The notes beneath the pieces are model-generated. The model was not told where the DNA came from, did not search any database, and saw only the letters and a list, made by a program, of their open reading frames with translations. The position numbers were made by a program, and so were the translations under genes. A stretch of 64,000 nucleotides of DNA from Gilliamella sp. wkB308 (lineage in GTDB: Bacteria > Pseudomonadota > Gammaproteobacteria > Enterobacterales > Orbaceae): the NCBI RefSeq assembly GCF_001690185.1, contig NZ_LZGN01000003.1, forward strand, positions 1-64,000, read 5' to 3'. Positions 10,262-17,993 of this stretch are shown here, piece after piece; position 1 is the first letter of the stretch; each line of letters opens with the position of its first letter.

Positions 10262-10963
10262 ATGCAAATTAAAACAAATATAACCACACTTTTAATATTC
10301 ACTATCAGCTGTTTACTGTTAACGGGGTGCGATACTTATCCTTATAAAGAAAAGATTCAAGAATCTAACGATTACAATAACCCAACAGGCGATAAAGCAA
10401 AATGTATGATGGTGGGTGATATTACATCCTCAATGTATCCCTATACCACCTATTATATGAAAGGGCAGGATTTGCCTTTTTCTTCAAGCACTCAAGAAGC
10501 GAACTATAATCGATTAAAAAATGACAGTTTGCATCTTTTTGCCGGGATAGGTTTTTTTACGGAAGAATACGCCGGCGAAGTTGACGGCAGAGCAACGTAC
10601 CGTTACAACCTGACCGATTTAGGGCGAAAATATGTAAAATTTGCTATTGGTTATACTAATTTTTGTTTTGGTCGGGTGGTGGTAGACAAAATTAACCGCA
10701 CAAAAGACACCATTAACGGTGTCGGGGGGGGCACGGTGCGGGATGTCTATTTTACTTATCATCTTGAAAATGTGCCGGATTGGGTCAAAGACCCACAAAT
10801 ATATAAACGATTTGGATATTTTAAAAAACAAATTAATGGGGAACCATTTCCTGGGATTCACAGTTATAAGGTGTCAAGTAACGGAAAATTAACCACTATG
10901 ACCGGCGAAAGTGGCAGATATAGATGGGCATCGGATTTTAATGAAGAAATCAAAGAAGAGTGA
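10262..10963 (+). CDS. putative immunity lipoprotein I6
   Basis: The last 233-aa paralogue. Lipobox LTGC with Asp+2 and an additional Cys in the signal segment (SCLLLTGC). The middle patch FSSSTQEANYNR resembles I4; MVGDITSSMYPY and KFAIGYTNFC are private. The G8 run is intact. The C-terminal patch GESGRYRW matches I2. Preceded by AGGATAACACC. Immunity function is inferred. Confidence 0.75.
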   Translation: MQIKTNITTLLIFTISCLLLTGCDTYPYKEKIQESNDYNNPTGDKAKCMMVGDITSSMYPYTTYYMKGQDLPFSSSTQEANYNRLKNDSLHLFAGIGFFTEEYAGEVDGRATYRYNLTDLGRKYVKFAIGYTNFCFGRVVVDKINRTKDTINGVGGGTVRDVYFTYHLENVPDWVKDPQIYKRFGYFKKQINGEPFPGIHSYKVSSNGKLTTMTGESGRYRWASDFNEEIKEE

Positions 10964-10970
10964 TTAAACA

Positions 10971-11165
10971 TTGTTAGTTTTAAATGGTGAAAAATTTGTG
11001 TTTGAAGCCCCCAAAATTGGTCTGTTTTTAATTAAATGGTGCTTAGGTCAAATCAGAGGGGATTATGACGTGACTATCCGGGTTAATTACTGGCCAGAAG
11101 GCAAGCAGGACGAGAGTGCCGACCAAAGTCAAAGTGATGACAGCAGCAGCGACCCGAACAAATAA
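10971..11165 (+). pseudogene. orphan toxin 3' end o5, truncated; right end of the array
   Basis: A 64-codon TTG-started frame that follows the common leader and toxin C-terminus up to SDDSSSDPN and then stops early, where the others continue to HHYIK. The 12-base SSSD insertion is shared with o2. The similarity to the toxin array decays here, marking its right boundary next to the CRISPR leader. Confidence 0.6.
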
Positions 11166-11435
11166 AGCAAAGAGTAAGATTAATATTAAGTAGTACATTA
11201 ATATCTTCCAACGAAAAGTTACATGTTACCTTGTTATCAAAAATTGCTCGGTACATTGGAAAAGTTGCCAAAGAGAGTACCGCTAAAAAAATTAAGCAAA
11301 CATAGTTAACCATATGATAAATATAAAATTATATTTATATAACGTATTAAAATTAATCGCTTAAAAAAGCAACAAAAAATCGGTAGAATTTTACACCTAA
11401 CTATTTTAATTAATAAACAATAAGTTATAATTAGA
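11166..11435 (+). promoter_or_regulatory. AT-rich CRISPR leader region
   Basis: A 270-bp non-coding, very AT-rich stretch between the toxin array and the first repeat. The degenerate repeat is at the other end of the array, so this side is the leader side. It ends in TTATAATTAGA directly before repeat 1. The proximal 100-150 bp is the likely functional leader. No cas gene lies on this side. Confidence 0.65.
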
Positions 11436-12379
11436 GTGTTCCCTGTATACACAGGGATAAACCGTCGGTATAATGTGACTAAAATTTAATGTATTAGTGT
11501 TCCCTGTATACACAGGGATAAACCGGCATTTTCCAGTTGAGACGGCAACTGAACCCCGTGTTCCCTGTATACACAGGGATAAACCGTCAATTTTTTTGGA
11601 TCCTTAACGAGGTTAATAGTGTTCCCTGTATACACAGGGATAAACCGAGGCCTCGGAAATCGAGGCTGTAATGAGTTGGGTGTTCCCTGTATACACAGGG
11701 ATAAACCGAATTTTTTCCAGTTCCCAAACTGTCATATCCGGTGTTCCCTGTATACACAGGGATAAACCGAGTATGCCGATCTAACTGCGCAAAATGCTGA
11801 TGTGTTCCCTGTATACACAGGGATAAACCGATTTTGGGGTTGAGTTATTTTTTGGTACACTTCTGTTCCCTGTATACACAGGGATAAACCGAGGTGACGG
11901 TGTATGGCATTATTGTGGGGTATGTGTTCCCTGTATACACAGGGATAAACCGATTAATAGTGCGTTGGTATCCGCTCAAAATAGGTGTTCCCTGTATACA
12001 CAGGGATAAACCGTACGTTAGGATTTGCAAAAATGATTCATGAAAGTGTTCCCTGTATACACAGGGATAAACCGAAATTAAAAGTATTAGACCAAACGAC
12101 ACTGTTGTGTTCCCTGTATACACAGGGATAAACCGATCATTTTTAAAATGGGTCGGGGGAAAATCAAGTGTTCCCTGTATACACAGGGATAAACCGAACT
12201 AATTGATTTTAGTGATTGCGGCGGAGTTGTGTTCCCTGTATACACAGGGATAAACCGGAATCGCCTTTAGTTTTTTGCACGTAAACACGGTGTTCCCTGT
12301 ATACACAGGGATAAACCGCATATTTGTTTTTTATTTGGATTAAATTTTATGTGTTCCCTGTATACACAAGGATAAGTCA
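11436..12379 (+). CRISPR. type I-E CRISPR array, 16 repeats and 15 spacers
   Basis: The 29-nt repeat begins GTGTTCCCTG and ends GGGATAAACCG, the flanks of the Escherichia coli I-E repeat, with a 6-bp stem (CCCTGT/ACAGGG) and loop ATAC. Repeats start at 11436 and every 61 bp to 12351; all 15 spacers are 32 nt. Repeat 8 (11863) has C for the first G. Repeat 16 (12351) is degenerate (CACAAGGATAAGTCA at its end), marking the leader-distal end. Spacer 4 (11648-11679) holds a perfect inverted repeat GCCTCG/CGAGGC. No cas genes are in the window. Confidence 0.97.
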
Positions 12380-12571
12380 GCCTAAAGGATGAAATACTCA
12401 TTCTATATCGCTTTATTTATTACTTGCTCATAACATAGAGTTATCGGTAGTGCTCAGTGATAATTTAAGAATTTCGTAGCAAGCCATTTTTATAAAAAAG
12501 CTTTAGCAATATTATAAAAATTGTGACAGTTACGACTTTGTGAACATCCAACGGAAATTAACCAACAGGAT

Positions 12572-13153
12572 TTATACTGGTATTATCACTCTACCACGAG
12601 TAATATCACTGATGCTTTTTTGTAGTGAAAGCAATTTATCTTGCGTTATGGCAATATTGACGTTTACCCCAATGGCATCAAAATCTTGATTTTCAATCAG
12701 TGCATCCAGTTCTTTTAAGCGATTTTCTATAATTGGCCATTCATTATAATAGCAGTGAAATTGCAAAGGTATTCGGGCAATAAGTTCAATCAATTCTGCT
12801 TGTTGTAGACAATGACTTGCAGATCCACCATAGGCTCGTATCAAGCCACCTGTGCCAAGTTTGATTCCGCCAAAATAACGAGTTACAACGACCACAACTT
12901 GATCACAATCTTGTCCTTCAATCGCTGATAGAATCGGACGCCCTGCGGTGCTGGTTGGTTCGCCATCATCATTAAATCGATACTGTTGACCAATTTTCCA
13001 TGCCCAACAATTATGTGTTGCGTTAGGATCGCTAATTTGATCGATAAAATCCGTTGCTTGCTGGGCATTAATAACGGGCGCTGCATTGACAATAAAGCGG
13101 CTTTTTTTAATTTCTTCTGTCAGTTCGGTCGGATTTGCTAATGTATATGGCAT
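12572..13153 (-). CDS. yigZ: YigZ family (IMPACT-like) protein
   Basis: 193 residues, close to the usual size of YigZ. The N-terminal UPF0029/IMPACT domain shows [27 protein letters not shown] and the [17 protein letters not shown] motif; a ferredoxin-like C-terminal domain follows. The family is related to eukaryotic IMPACT; the bacterial role is not firmly known, though a link to translation has been proposed. It is divergent from nfi with only 54 bp between the chosen start codons, so the promoters must overlap. Confidence 0.92.
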   Translation of the reverse strand: MPYTLANPTELTEEIKKSRFIVNAAPVINAQQATDFIDQISDPNATHNCWAWKIGQQYRFNDDGEPTSTAGRPILSAIEGQDCDQVVVVVTRYFGGIKLGTGGLIRAYGGSASHCLQQAELIELIARIPLQFHCYYNEWPIIENRLKELDALIENQDFDAIGVNVNIAITQDKLLSLQKSISDITRGRVIIPV

Positions 13154-13207
13154 ACTAATTCTGGTAAAATCATTTTATTGCCGTTAATAATACTCAGCAG
13201 AAAGAAA

Positions 13208-13879
13208 ATGTCTATTAATTTAGAACAATTGAAACTAACTCAGCAGCAATTAGCTGAACAAGTAAACCTAACCGATGATTTTAATACATCAATCACTTTA
13301 GTTGGTGGTACCGATGTAGGCTTTGAAGATGAAGGCAAAATCACCCGTGCCGCTATTGTGATTTTAACGTATCCGGATTTTGATGTGGTGGAATATCATG
13401 TCGCGCGATTGAAAACCGAGTTTCCTTATATCCCCGGTTATTTATCTTTTCGGGAATATCCTGCTTTACTTTCTGCTTGGGAGCAGGTCGAACATAAACC
13501 TGATTTATTGTTGGTTGATGGTCAAGGCGTTGCGCATCCAAGGCGATTAGGTATTGCCAGTCATCTTGGTTTATTATTAGATATGCCAACCATTGGTGTC
13601 GCTAAAAAACGCCTTTGCGGTCATCATAATCCATTACCTAAAGTCGCCGGTCAAGTAACGCCACTCACCGACAAGCAGCAACAGATTGGTTGGGTATTAC
13701 AAAGCAAGAATAATTGTAATCCGTTATTTATTTCATCGGGTCATCGTATTAGTCAAGATAGTGCGTTGAAGTGGGTCAATCTGTGTTTACGTGGTTATCG
13801 TTTACCTGAACCTACACGCTGGGCGGATGCAGTGGCGTCGAATAAACCGTTATTTAAAAAATTTATCCATGCAAAATAA
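13208..13879 (+). CDS. nfi: endonuclease V (deoxyinosine 3' endonuclease)
   Basis: Nfi cleaves DNA at the second phosphodiester 3' of deoxyinosine in repair of deaminated adenine. Visible motifs are GGTDVGFE (first catalytic Asp, residue 36), [27 protein letters not shown] and GVAKKRLCG. The start at 13208 (MSINLEQLK) fits the family's N-terminus and follows AGAAAGA; an in-frame ATG at 13178 would add ten residues without a homologous counterpart. The last 11 bp overlap the start of trmN6 (ATGCAAAATAA), implying translational coupling. Confidence 0.95.
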   Translation: MSINLEQLKLTQQQLAEQVNLTDDFNTSITLVGGTDVGFEDEGKITRAAIVILTYPDFDVVEYHVARLKTEFPYIPGYLSFREYPALLSAWEQVEHKPDLLLVDGQGVAHPRRLGIASHLGLLLDMPTIGVAKKRLCGHHNPLPKVAGQVTPLTDKQQQIGWVLQSKNNCNPLFISSGHRISQDSALKWVNLCLRGYRLPEPTRWADAVASNKPLFKKFIHAK

Positions 13880-14615
13880 ATCACAATCGTTAAAAAAAGG
13901 GGGCTTTACGTTTAAGCGCTTTTTTGTTGCGCATGACAAAAGTCCGATGAAAATTACCACTGATAGTTGTTTACTAGGGGCATGGGCTCCGATCTTGTCT
14001 TCAACTCATAAGGTGCTTGATATCGGTTGTGGTTGTGGCGTGATTGCGTTAATGCTTGCACAACGCCTTGAGCATCAAGCTTGTCAAATTGATGCTATCG
14101 ATATTGATGCGCAAGCGGTCAATCAATGTCAACAAAATTGCCAACAAGCAGGCTTTAAATCTGTATCAACAATACAGGGTGATATTAATCGTTTTCAGGT
14201 GAAGAGTGACAATGGTTATGATTTGATTGTAACCAATCCGCCTTATTTTGAGCCGGCCGTGGATTGTCGAAGCAGTCAAAGGCAATTAGCCCGTTATACA
14301 GAAAGTTTAAACTACATACAGCTTATTGATTCAGTCAAACGATTATTAAAGCCAGACGGTCTATTCTGTTTGGTGCTGCCTTATCATTTAGCAGATCAAT
14401 TTACGCAATTATGCCAATCAAACCATCTATTTTTACAACAATTATTGCAGGTGAAATACACGGCAGATAAAGAATTTTCTTTATCATTAATGGCGTTTGC
14501 TCCAAAGCCTAATGCTCATGTCATTGAACAACAACTGTGTATGCGTTGTGATGATGGGCAGTATTCGCCTGCATTTAGAGCGCTATTAGCAGATTTTTAT
14601 TTGTTCCAAAAATAG
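13869..14615 (+). CDS. trmN6: tRNA1(Val) (adenine(37)-N6)-methyltransferase
   Basis: YfiC/TrmN6 methylates A37 of tRNA-Val1. It has the SAM-binding motif [15 protein letters not shown], an acidic DAIDID loop and the NPPYFEP catalytic motif of adenine-N6 methyltransferases. The start at 13869 ([16 protein letters not shown]) matches the family; the open frame extends further upstream inside nfi without homology. It ends 13 bp from the convergent permease gene. Confidence 0.93.
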   Translation: MQNKSQSLKKGGFTFKRFFVAHDKSPMKITTDSCLLGAWAPILSSTHKVLDIGCGCGVIALMLAQRLEHQACQIDAIDIDAQAVNQCQQNCQQAGFKSVSTIQGDINRFQVKSDNGYDLIVTNPPYFEPAVDCRSSQRQLARYTESLNYIQLIDSVKRLLKPDGLFCLVLPYHLADQFTQLCQSNHLFLQQLLQVKYTADKEFSLSLMAFAPKPNAHVIEQQLCMRCDDGQYSPAFRALLADFYLFQK

Positions 14616-14628
14616 CGCCAAATGTTAG

Positions 14629-16038
14629 TTAATCCAGTATGACATAAAAATACATAACGGCAATAATGGCTAATATTATAATTGCGATTGCATAGATTTT
14701 GTCATGAACATAAGTGAAAGCCGTAAGGCATCGTTGCTTGCGTGCGTATAAGTAAAATATTAGCCCAATTGCATACAATATCATTGATAATAATAAGTAA
14801 GACATCCCACCAGCATAAATTAACCATGCACCATAAATTGACCCCGCAGCCCCAATAAATATCAGGTAAACTTTGCGAGATTTTATGGCTAATTTAAGGA
14901 CGAATAGTGCTGATAATAAATAGGGTATCAGTACCATTGAGGTAGATAATTGGATTAAAGTGTTATAACCCGAATGGTAGAAATATGCGAGAACAATCAA
15001 TAGGCTGATCAAGCTTGATGTTAGGTATAATGCATTGGCAGGCGTGCCATTTTTATTTAATTTGCCAAAACAGCGTGCAACGGTATGATTATTGCCTTGC
15101 CCCGTTAAAAAAAGCATTTCAGCAGCAAGCATTAACCAGGATAATAATCCACCACTTACCGAAACAATCAGCCCAATATTAATTAACGTTGCCCCCCAAC
15201 TGCCAACTACATGCTCTATGACTAAAGCCATTGAAGGATTTTTCATTGCTGCCAGTTCTTGTTGAGGAACAATACCCAGCGACAGAACAGACACACAGAT
15301 AAGCAATAAACTGGTAATAGCAAAACCAAAAAAAGTTGCCCGGCTTATGCTTAAAATGTTTTTGGCTCGTGAAGCATAAACCGTTGCGCTTTCGATGCCT
15401 AAGTAAACCCAAACAGTATAAAGCATAGTATGCTTTATTTGATCCACAATTGAGCCAAGTTGTGGCGTTCCCCAAAAGTCAATTTTGAATGTTGAAACCT
15501 TGAAAGCAAGAATAATACAGACAATAAACAGACCAATCGGAACAATTTTTGCTAATGTGACTAAGCAATTTAATAAGAAAGCATGATAAATCCCTTTTAA
15601 AACAAGGGCATTTACCAGCCATAAAAAGATTAGTCCGGCGATGACTGCTGGCAAGGTTGTGCCATTACCAAAATAACTAAAACAATCAAATGATCCTAAC
15701 GCACTAAATAAGATAACTAAATAACTGGCACACGACATCCATGCAGATATCCAATACCCCCAAGCAGCGTTGAATCCTATATAATCACCAAAGCCTTCAC
15801 GGACATAACCATATAACCCGTCGTTGATTTTATAAAAACGAATCGAAAGATATTGAAATATTCGTGTCAGCATTAACATGCCAAAAAGCGTTATGATCCA
15901 CGCAATTAAAATAGCGCCAGCACCAGACGCTTCAGCCATGTTTTGCGGTAAACTAAAAATACCACTTCCGACAATACTGCCAACCACAAGTAAGGTTAAA
16001 GGAAGTATGCCTAGTTTTGTGCGGGTAGGTGTATTCAT
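14629..16038 (-). CDS. APC-superfamily amino acid permease/antiporter (ArcD2/basic amino acid type)
   Basis: 469 residues with about 12 hydrophobic segments and the APC signature GSIVGSGIFSLPQNMAEASG near the N-terminus (residues 19-38). It most resembles the basic amino acid/polyamine antiporter branch (arginine/ornithine exchange). It lies 45 bp behind the amidinotransferase-fold hydrolase gene at 16084-16854 on the same strand and is probably cotranscribed from the ARG-box promoter. Substrate choice (arginine, ornithine, citrulline or methylated arginine) cannot be told from sequence. Confidence 0.85.
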   Translation of the reverse strand: MNTPTRTKLGILPLTLLVVGSIVGSGIFSLPQNMAEASGAGAILIAWIITLFGMLMLTRIFQYLSIRFYKINDGLYGYVREGFGDYIGFNAAWGYWISAWMSCASYLVILFSALGSFDCFSYFGNGTTLPAVIAGLIFLWLVNALVLKGIYHAFLLNCLVTLAKIVPIGLFIVCIILAFKVSTFKIDFWGTPQLGSIVDQIKHTMLYTVWVYLGIESATVYASRAKNILSISRATFFGFAITSLLLICVSVLSLGIVPQQELAAMKNPSMALVIEHVVGSWGATLINIGLIVSVSGGLLSWLMLAAEMLFLTGQGNNHTVARCFGKLNKNGTPANALYLTSSLISLLIVLAYFYHSGYNTLIQLSTSMVLIPYLLSALFVLKLAIKSRKVYLIFIGAAGSIYGAWLIYAGGMSYLLLSMILYAIGLIFYLYARKQRCLTAFTYVHDKIYAIAIIILAIIAVMYFYVILD

Positions 16039-16083
16039 AATTTTGTCTTATCTTGCGTTTAATTAGCCTTTGGCAGTGTTTAA

Positions 16084-16854
16084 TTAAAATCGTAATGACA
16101 TGCAGCTAACGCCACCATCGACTTTGCGATATTCTGATGTATCAACTTCGATCACTTGATAGCCTAAAGCTTCGATCTTGGCTTTGGTAATTGGGTAGCC
16201 AGCAGGCATGATGACCCGATCATTAACCCAAATACAGTTAGCGGCATAGCTTTCATGTTCCGGAATTTCAATAATGTTCAGATGTTGAAATTCGGGTTTG
16301 CTAATAAATTCGCCGGCAGCTAATAAATTGTTGTTTTCCAGATAAGCCAGTCCTGTTTTTAGATGTAGAACTTTTTCAAGTGTGACCACCGAACCGGTTA
16401 AGCCATATTTTTGTAATATAGCAATCATTTGATTAGCACCTTCTTGATTAGTACGTGCCGATAATCCGATATAGTAGTGATCTTCCACCATCATAATATC
16501 ACCAGCTTCAACCGTGCCCGGTGCAGTAATTTTTTCAACTTTATTGGGGTAAAATCGTTCAATGGTGTCGATGATGATTTCAGTTTCGTTACGTCTACTT
16601 TCTGCCCCTGGTCTGGTAATAATGGCACAATGTGGCGTACACAGTGCAACATCTTCAACAAAGACCGAATCAGGAAAACGTTCATCGGCGGGTAATAGGG
16701 TGATATCAACATCACATTGCTGTAGGGCTCGGATATAGTTGTTGTGTTGGTCTAAGGCTTTTTGATAATCAGGCTTGCCTAAATTTGCTGAAGTTAATCC
16801 ATGAATCAGGGATTTGGCAGGCGTTCTGGCAATGATATGGCTAAATTTTTTCAT
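16084..16854 (-). CDS. dimethylarginine dimethylaminohydrolase / deiminase-family hydrolase
   Basis: 256 residues of the guanidino-group-modifying enzyme fold. Motifs include FPDSVFVEDVA near residue 62, RRNE, GTVEAGDI (about 113-120), HLKTG and the terminal GGVSCMSLRF with the catalytic Cys252. Family members hydrolyse methylated arginines or arginine to citrulline plus an amine or ammonia. Length and the short C-terminus favour DDAH over the roughly 400-aa arginine deiminases. Genome context (permease downstream, tandem ARG boxes upstream) supports arginine-type catabolism. Exact substrate is uncertain. Confidence 0.85.
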   Translation of the reverse strand: MKKFSHIIARTPAKSLIHGLTSANLGKPDYQKALDQHNNYIRALQQCDVDITLLPADERFPDSVFVEDVALCTPHCAIITRPGAESRRNETEIIIDTIERFYPNKVEKITAPGTVEAGDIMMVEDHYYIGLSARTNQEGANQMIAILQKYGLTGSVVTLEKVLHLKTGLAYLENNNLLAAGEFISKPEFQHLNIIEIPEHESYAANCIWVNDRVIMPAGYPITKAKIEALGYQVIEVDTSEYRKVDGGVSCMSLRF

Positions 16855-16870
16855 GTTTAATTTATTTCCT

Positions 16871-16909
16871 ATTTAATAATTATGCGATATTTTTGAATAA
16901 TAATTCACA
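16871..16909 (-). promoter_or_regulatory. tandem ARG boxes (ArgR operator)
   Basis: TGAATAATAATTCA (16894-16907) matches the ArgR half-site pair consensus TGAATWWWWATTCA in full. A weaker box, TTAATAATTATGCG (16873-16886, 11 of 14 positions), lies with its centre exactly 21 bp away, the usual spacing of paired ARG boxes. The pair sits 17-55 bp upstream of the hydrolase start, so ArgR-arginine probably controls this operon. Confidence 0.75.
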
Positions 16910-17105
16910 TTAAAATGTAAATCAAGCATTAAGTTGATTTTTTATTCACTTTTTAATGAGCGTCTTTTTTAGGCGTGTGGTTGATTTAAATTGAGTATTA
17001 TTGAGTAGCGTTAGTTATGTTAGTTCGAGATCAGTACTAAATGGAAAAAAGTGGATATATAAAATGTACAAAAAGTGAAGGGGGAGTTAGCTCGTAGCAT
17101 GAGTA

Positions 17106-17122
17106 GGGCGACAACATCGCCC
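17106..17122 (-). terminator. weak hairpin behind apt
   Basis: GGGCGA and TCGCCC form a 6-bp stem with loop CAACA, 15 bp past the apt stop. There is no U-run, so termination is uncertain. Confidence 0.3.
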
Positions 17123-17136
17123 CACTAGATTAAGGA

Positions 17137-17688
17137 TTATTCACCGGCAAAATCAACGAGGGTAAAACAGTTAATACCCAGATCGGTTAATTTTGTTTTA
17201 CCATGTAGATCCGGTAAATTAATAACAAATGCGGCATCTTCAGCAATGCCACCTGCTTTTTGAATTAATTTAGCAGTTGCAGCAACTGTTCCACCTGTTG
17301 CAAGCAAATCATCAATAATCAGTACTCGTTCATTCGGTTTAATTGCATCTGAATGGATTTCAAGTGTATCGGTTCCGTATTCAAGTTGATACTCTTCTTT
17401 AAATACGTGACGTGGTAACTTATTCGGTTTTCGAACTGGGACAAAACCAACGCCTAACGCTAATGCAATTGGTGCTGCAAAAATAAAACCACGCGCTTCA
17501 GTACCGACAACTTTATCGATTTTTTTATCTCGATAGTGATCGATTAACAATTCGACCGAAGTTCTAAATGCGATAGGATCTTCAAGCAGACTGGTAATAT
17601 CACGAAATAAAATTCCTTGCTTAGGATAGTCTGGAATGGTGATAATGCTGTTTTTGATAAGCGCAAGTTTTTCTTGTAACTGAGTCAT
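17137..17688 (-). CDS. apt: adenine phosphoribosyltransferase
   Basis: Salvages adenine to AMP using PRPP. The 183-residue protein shows [24 protein letters not shown] and the PRPP-binding loop [16 protein letters not shown] (about 125-140). Length and motifs match Apt of Escherichia coli (183 aa). It is monocistronic here; in many enterobacteria apt lies beside dnaX-ybaB-recR, and recR is about 4 kb away in this window. Confidence 0.97.
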   Translation of the reverse strand: MTQLQEKLALIKNSIITIPDYPKQGILFRDITSLLEDPIAFRTSVELLIDHYRDKKIDKVVGTEARGFIFAAPIALALGVGFVPVRKPNKLPRHVFKEEYQLEYGTDTLEIHSDAIKPNERVLIIDDLLATGGTVAATAKLIQKAGGIAEDAAFVINLPDLHGKTKLTDLGINCFTLVDFAGE

Positions 17689-17993
17689 ATTAAATGTTCT
17701 CTAAATATTCTCTTTTTAAGAATGGCTAATTTTGTATTATATACCTTCGTTCTTTGTGCTTGCAATAAACAAACCGTAACAATGCAGTAAAATCGGTCGA
17801 TTGTTCATCATTTGATTGATATATATTGAAAGTAGGGATGAGATGATCTGTTTTTATGAAAGAAAATTCAATTGGCATTTTCCCGTTCTAAAAATGGTAT
17901 TTTTTACAACTTTTTACAATTAAATACAACTATCTGACAGTTTGATGGGTCAAATAAATATAATGACATAAACTTTTTATATAAGGAAAAACA
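17689..17993. promoter_or_regulatory. divergent intergenic region between apt and the VWA operon
   Basis: 305 bp without a gene. For the rightward operon a -10 TATAAT is at 17959-17964 with a CTGACA at 17934-17939 (19-bp spacer, long), and a ribosome site AAGGAAAAAC before 17994. No operator was recognised. Confidence 0.45.

Larger units (their letters stand above)
1..11165 (+). repeat. nested tandem duplication: about 962-bp cassettes inside a 7116-bp unit
   Basis: T1, I1, o1, I2 and o2 lie exactly 7116 bp upstream of T2 (3' part), I4, o3, I5 and o4 (for example 1223 and 8339, 1932 and 9048, 2185 and 9301, 2894 and 10010). Inside each large unit, orphan plus immunity gene repeats every 961-962 bp. 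I3 and I6 are offset by 7103 bp because of a 12-base insertion and one base in o2. Confidence 0.9.

Noticed and set aside
1604..10861. Minus-strand frames of 72-80 aa inside each immunity gene
   Set aside because: They recur only because the gene is repeated; they have no ribosome sites and overlap well-supported lipoprotein frames.
11845..12123. 92-aa minus-strand frame across the CRISPR array (repeats of YPCVYREH)
   Set aside because: It is a translation of the CRISPR repeats with 61-bp periodicity; such frames are a known source of false proteins.
17106..17122. Apt hairpin as a strong terminator
   Set aside because: The stem is only 6 bp and lacks a T-run; kept only as a weak feature.
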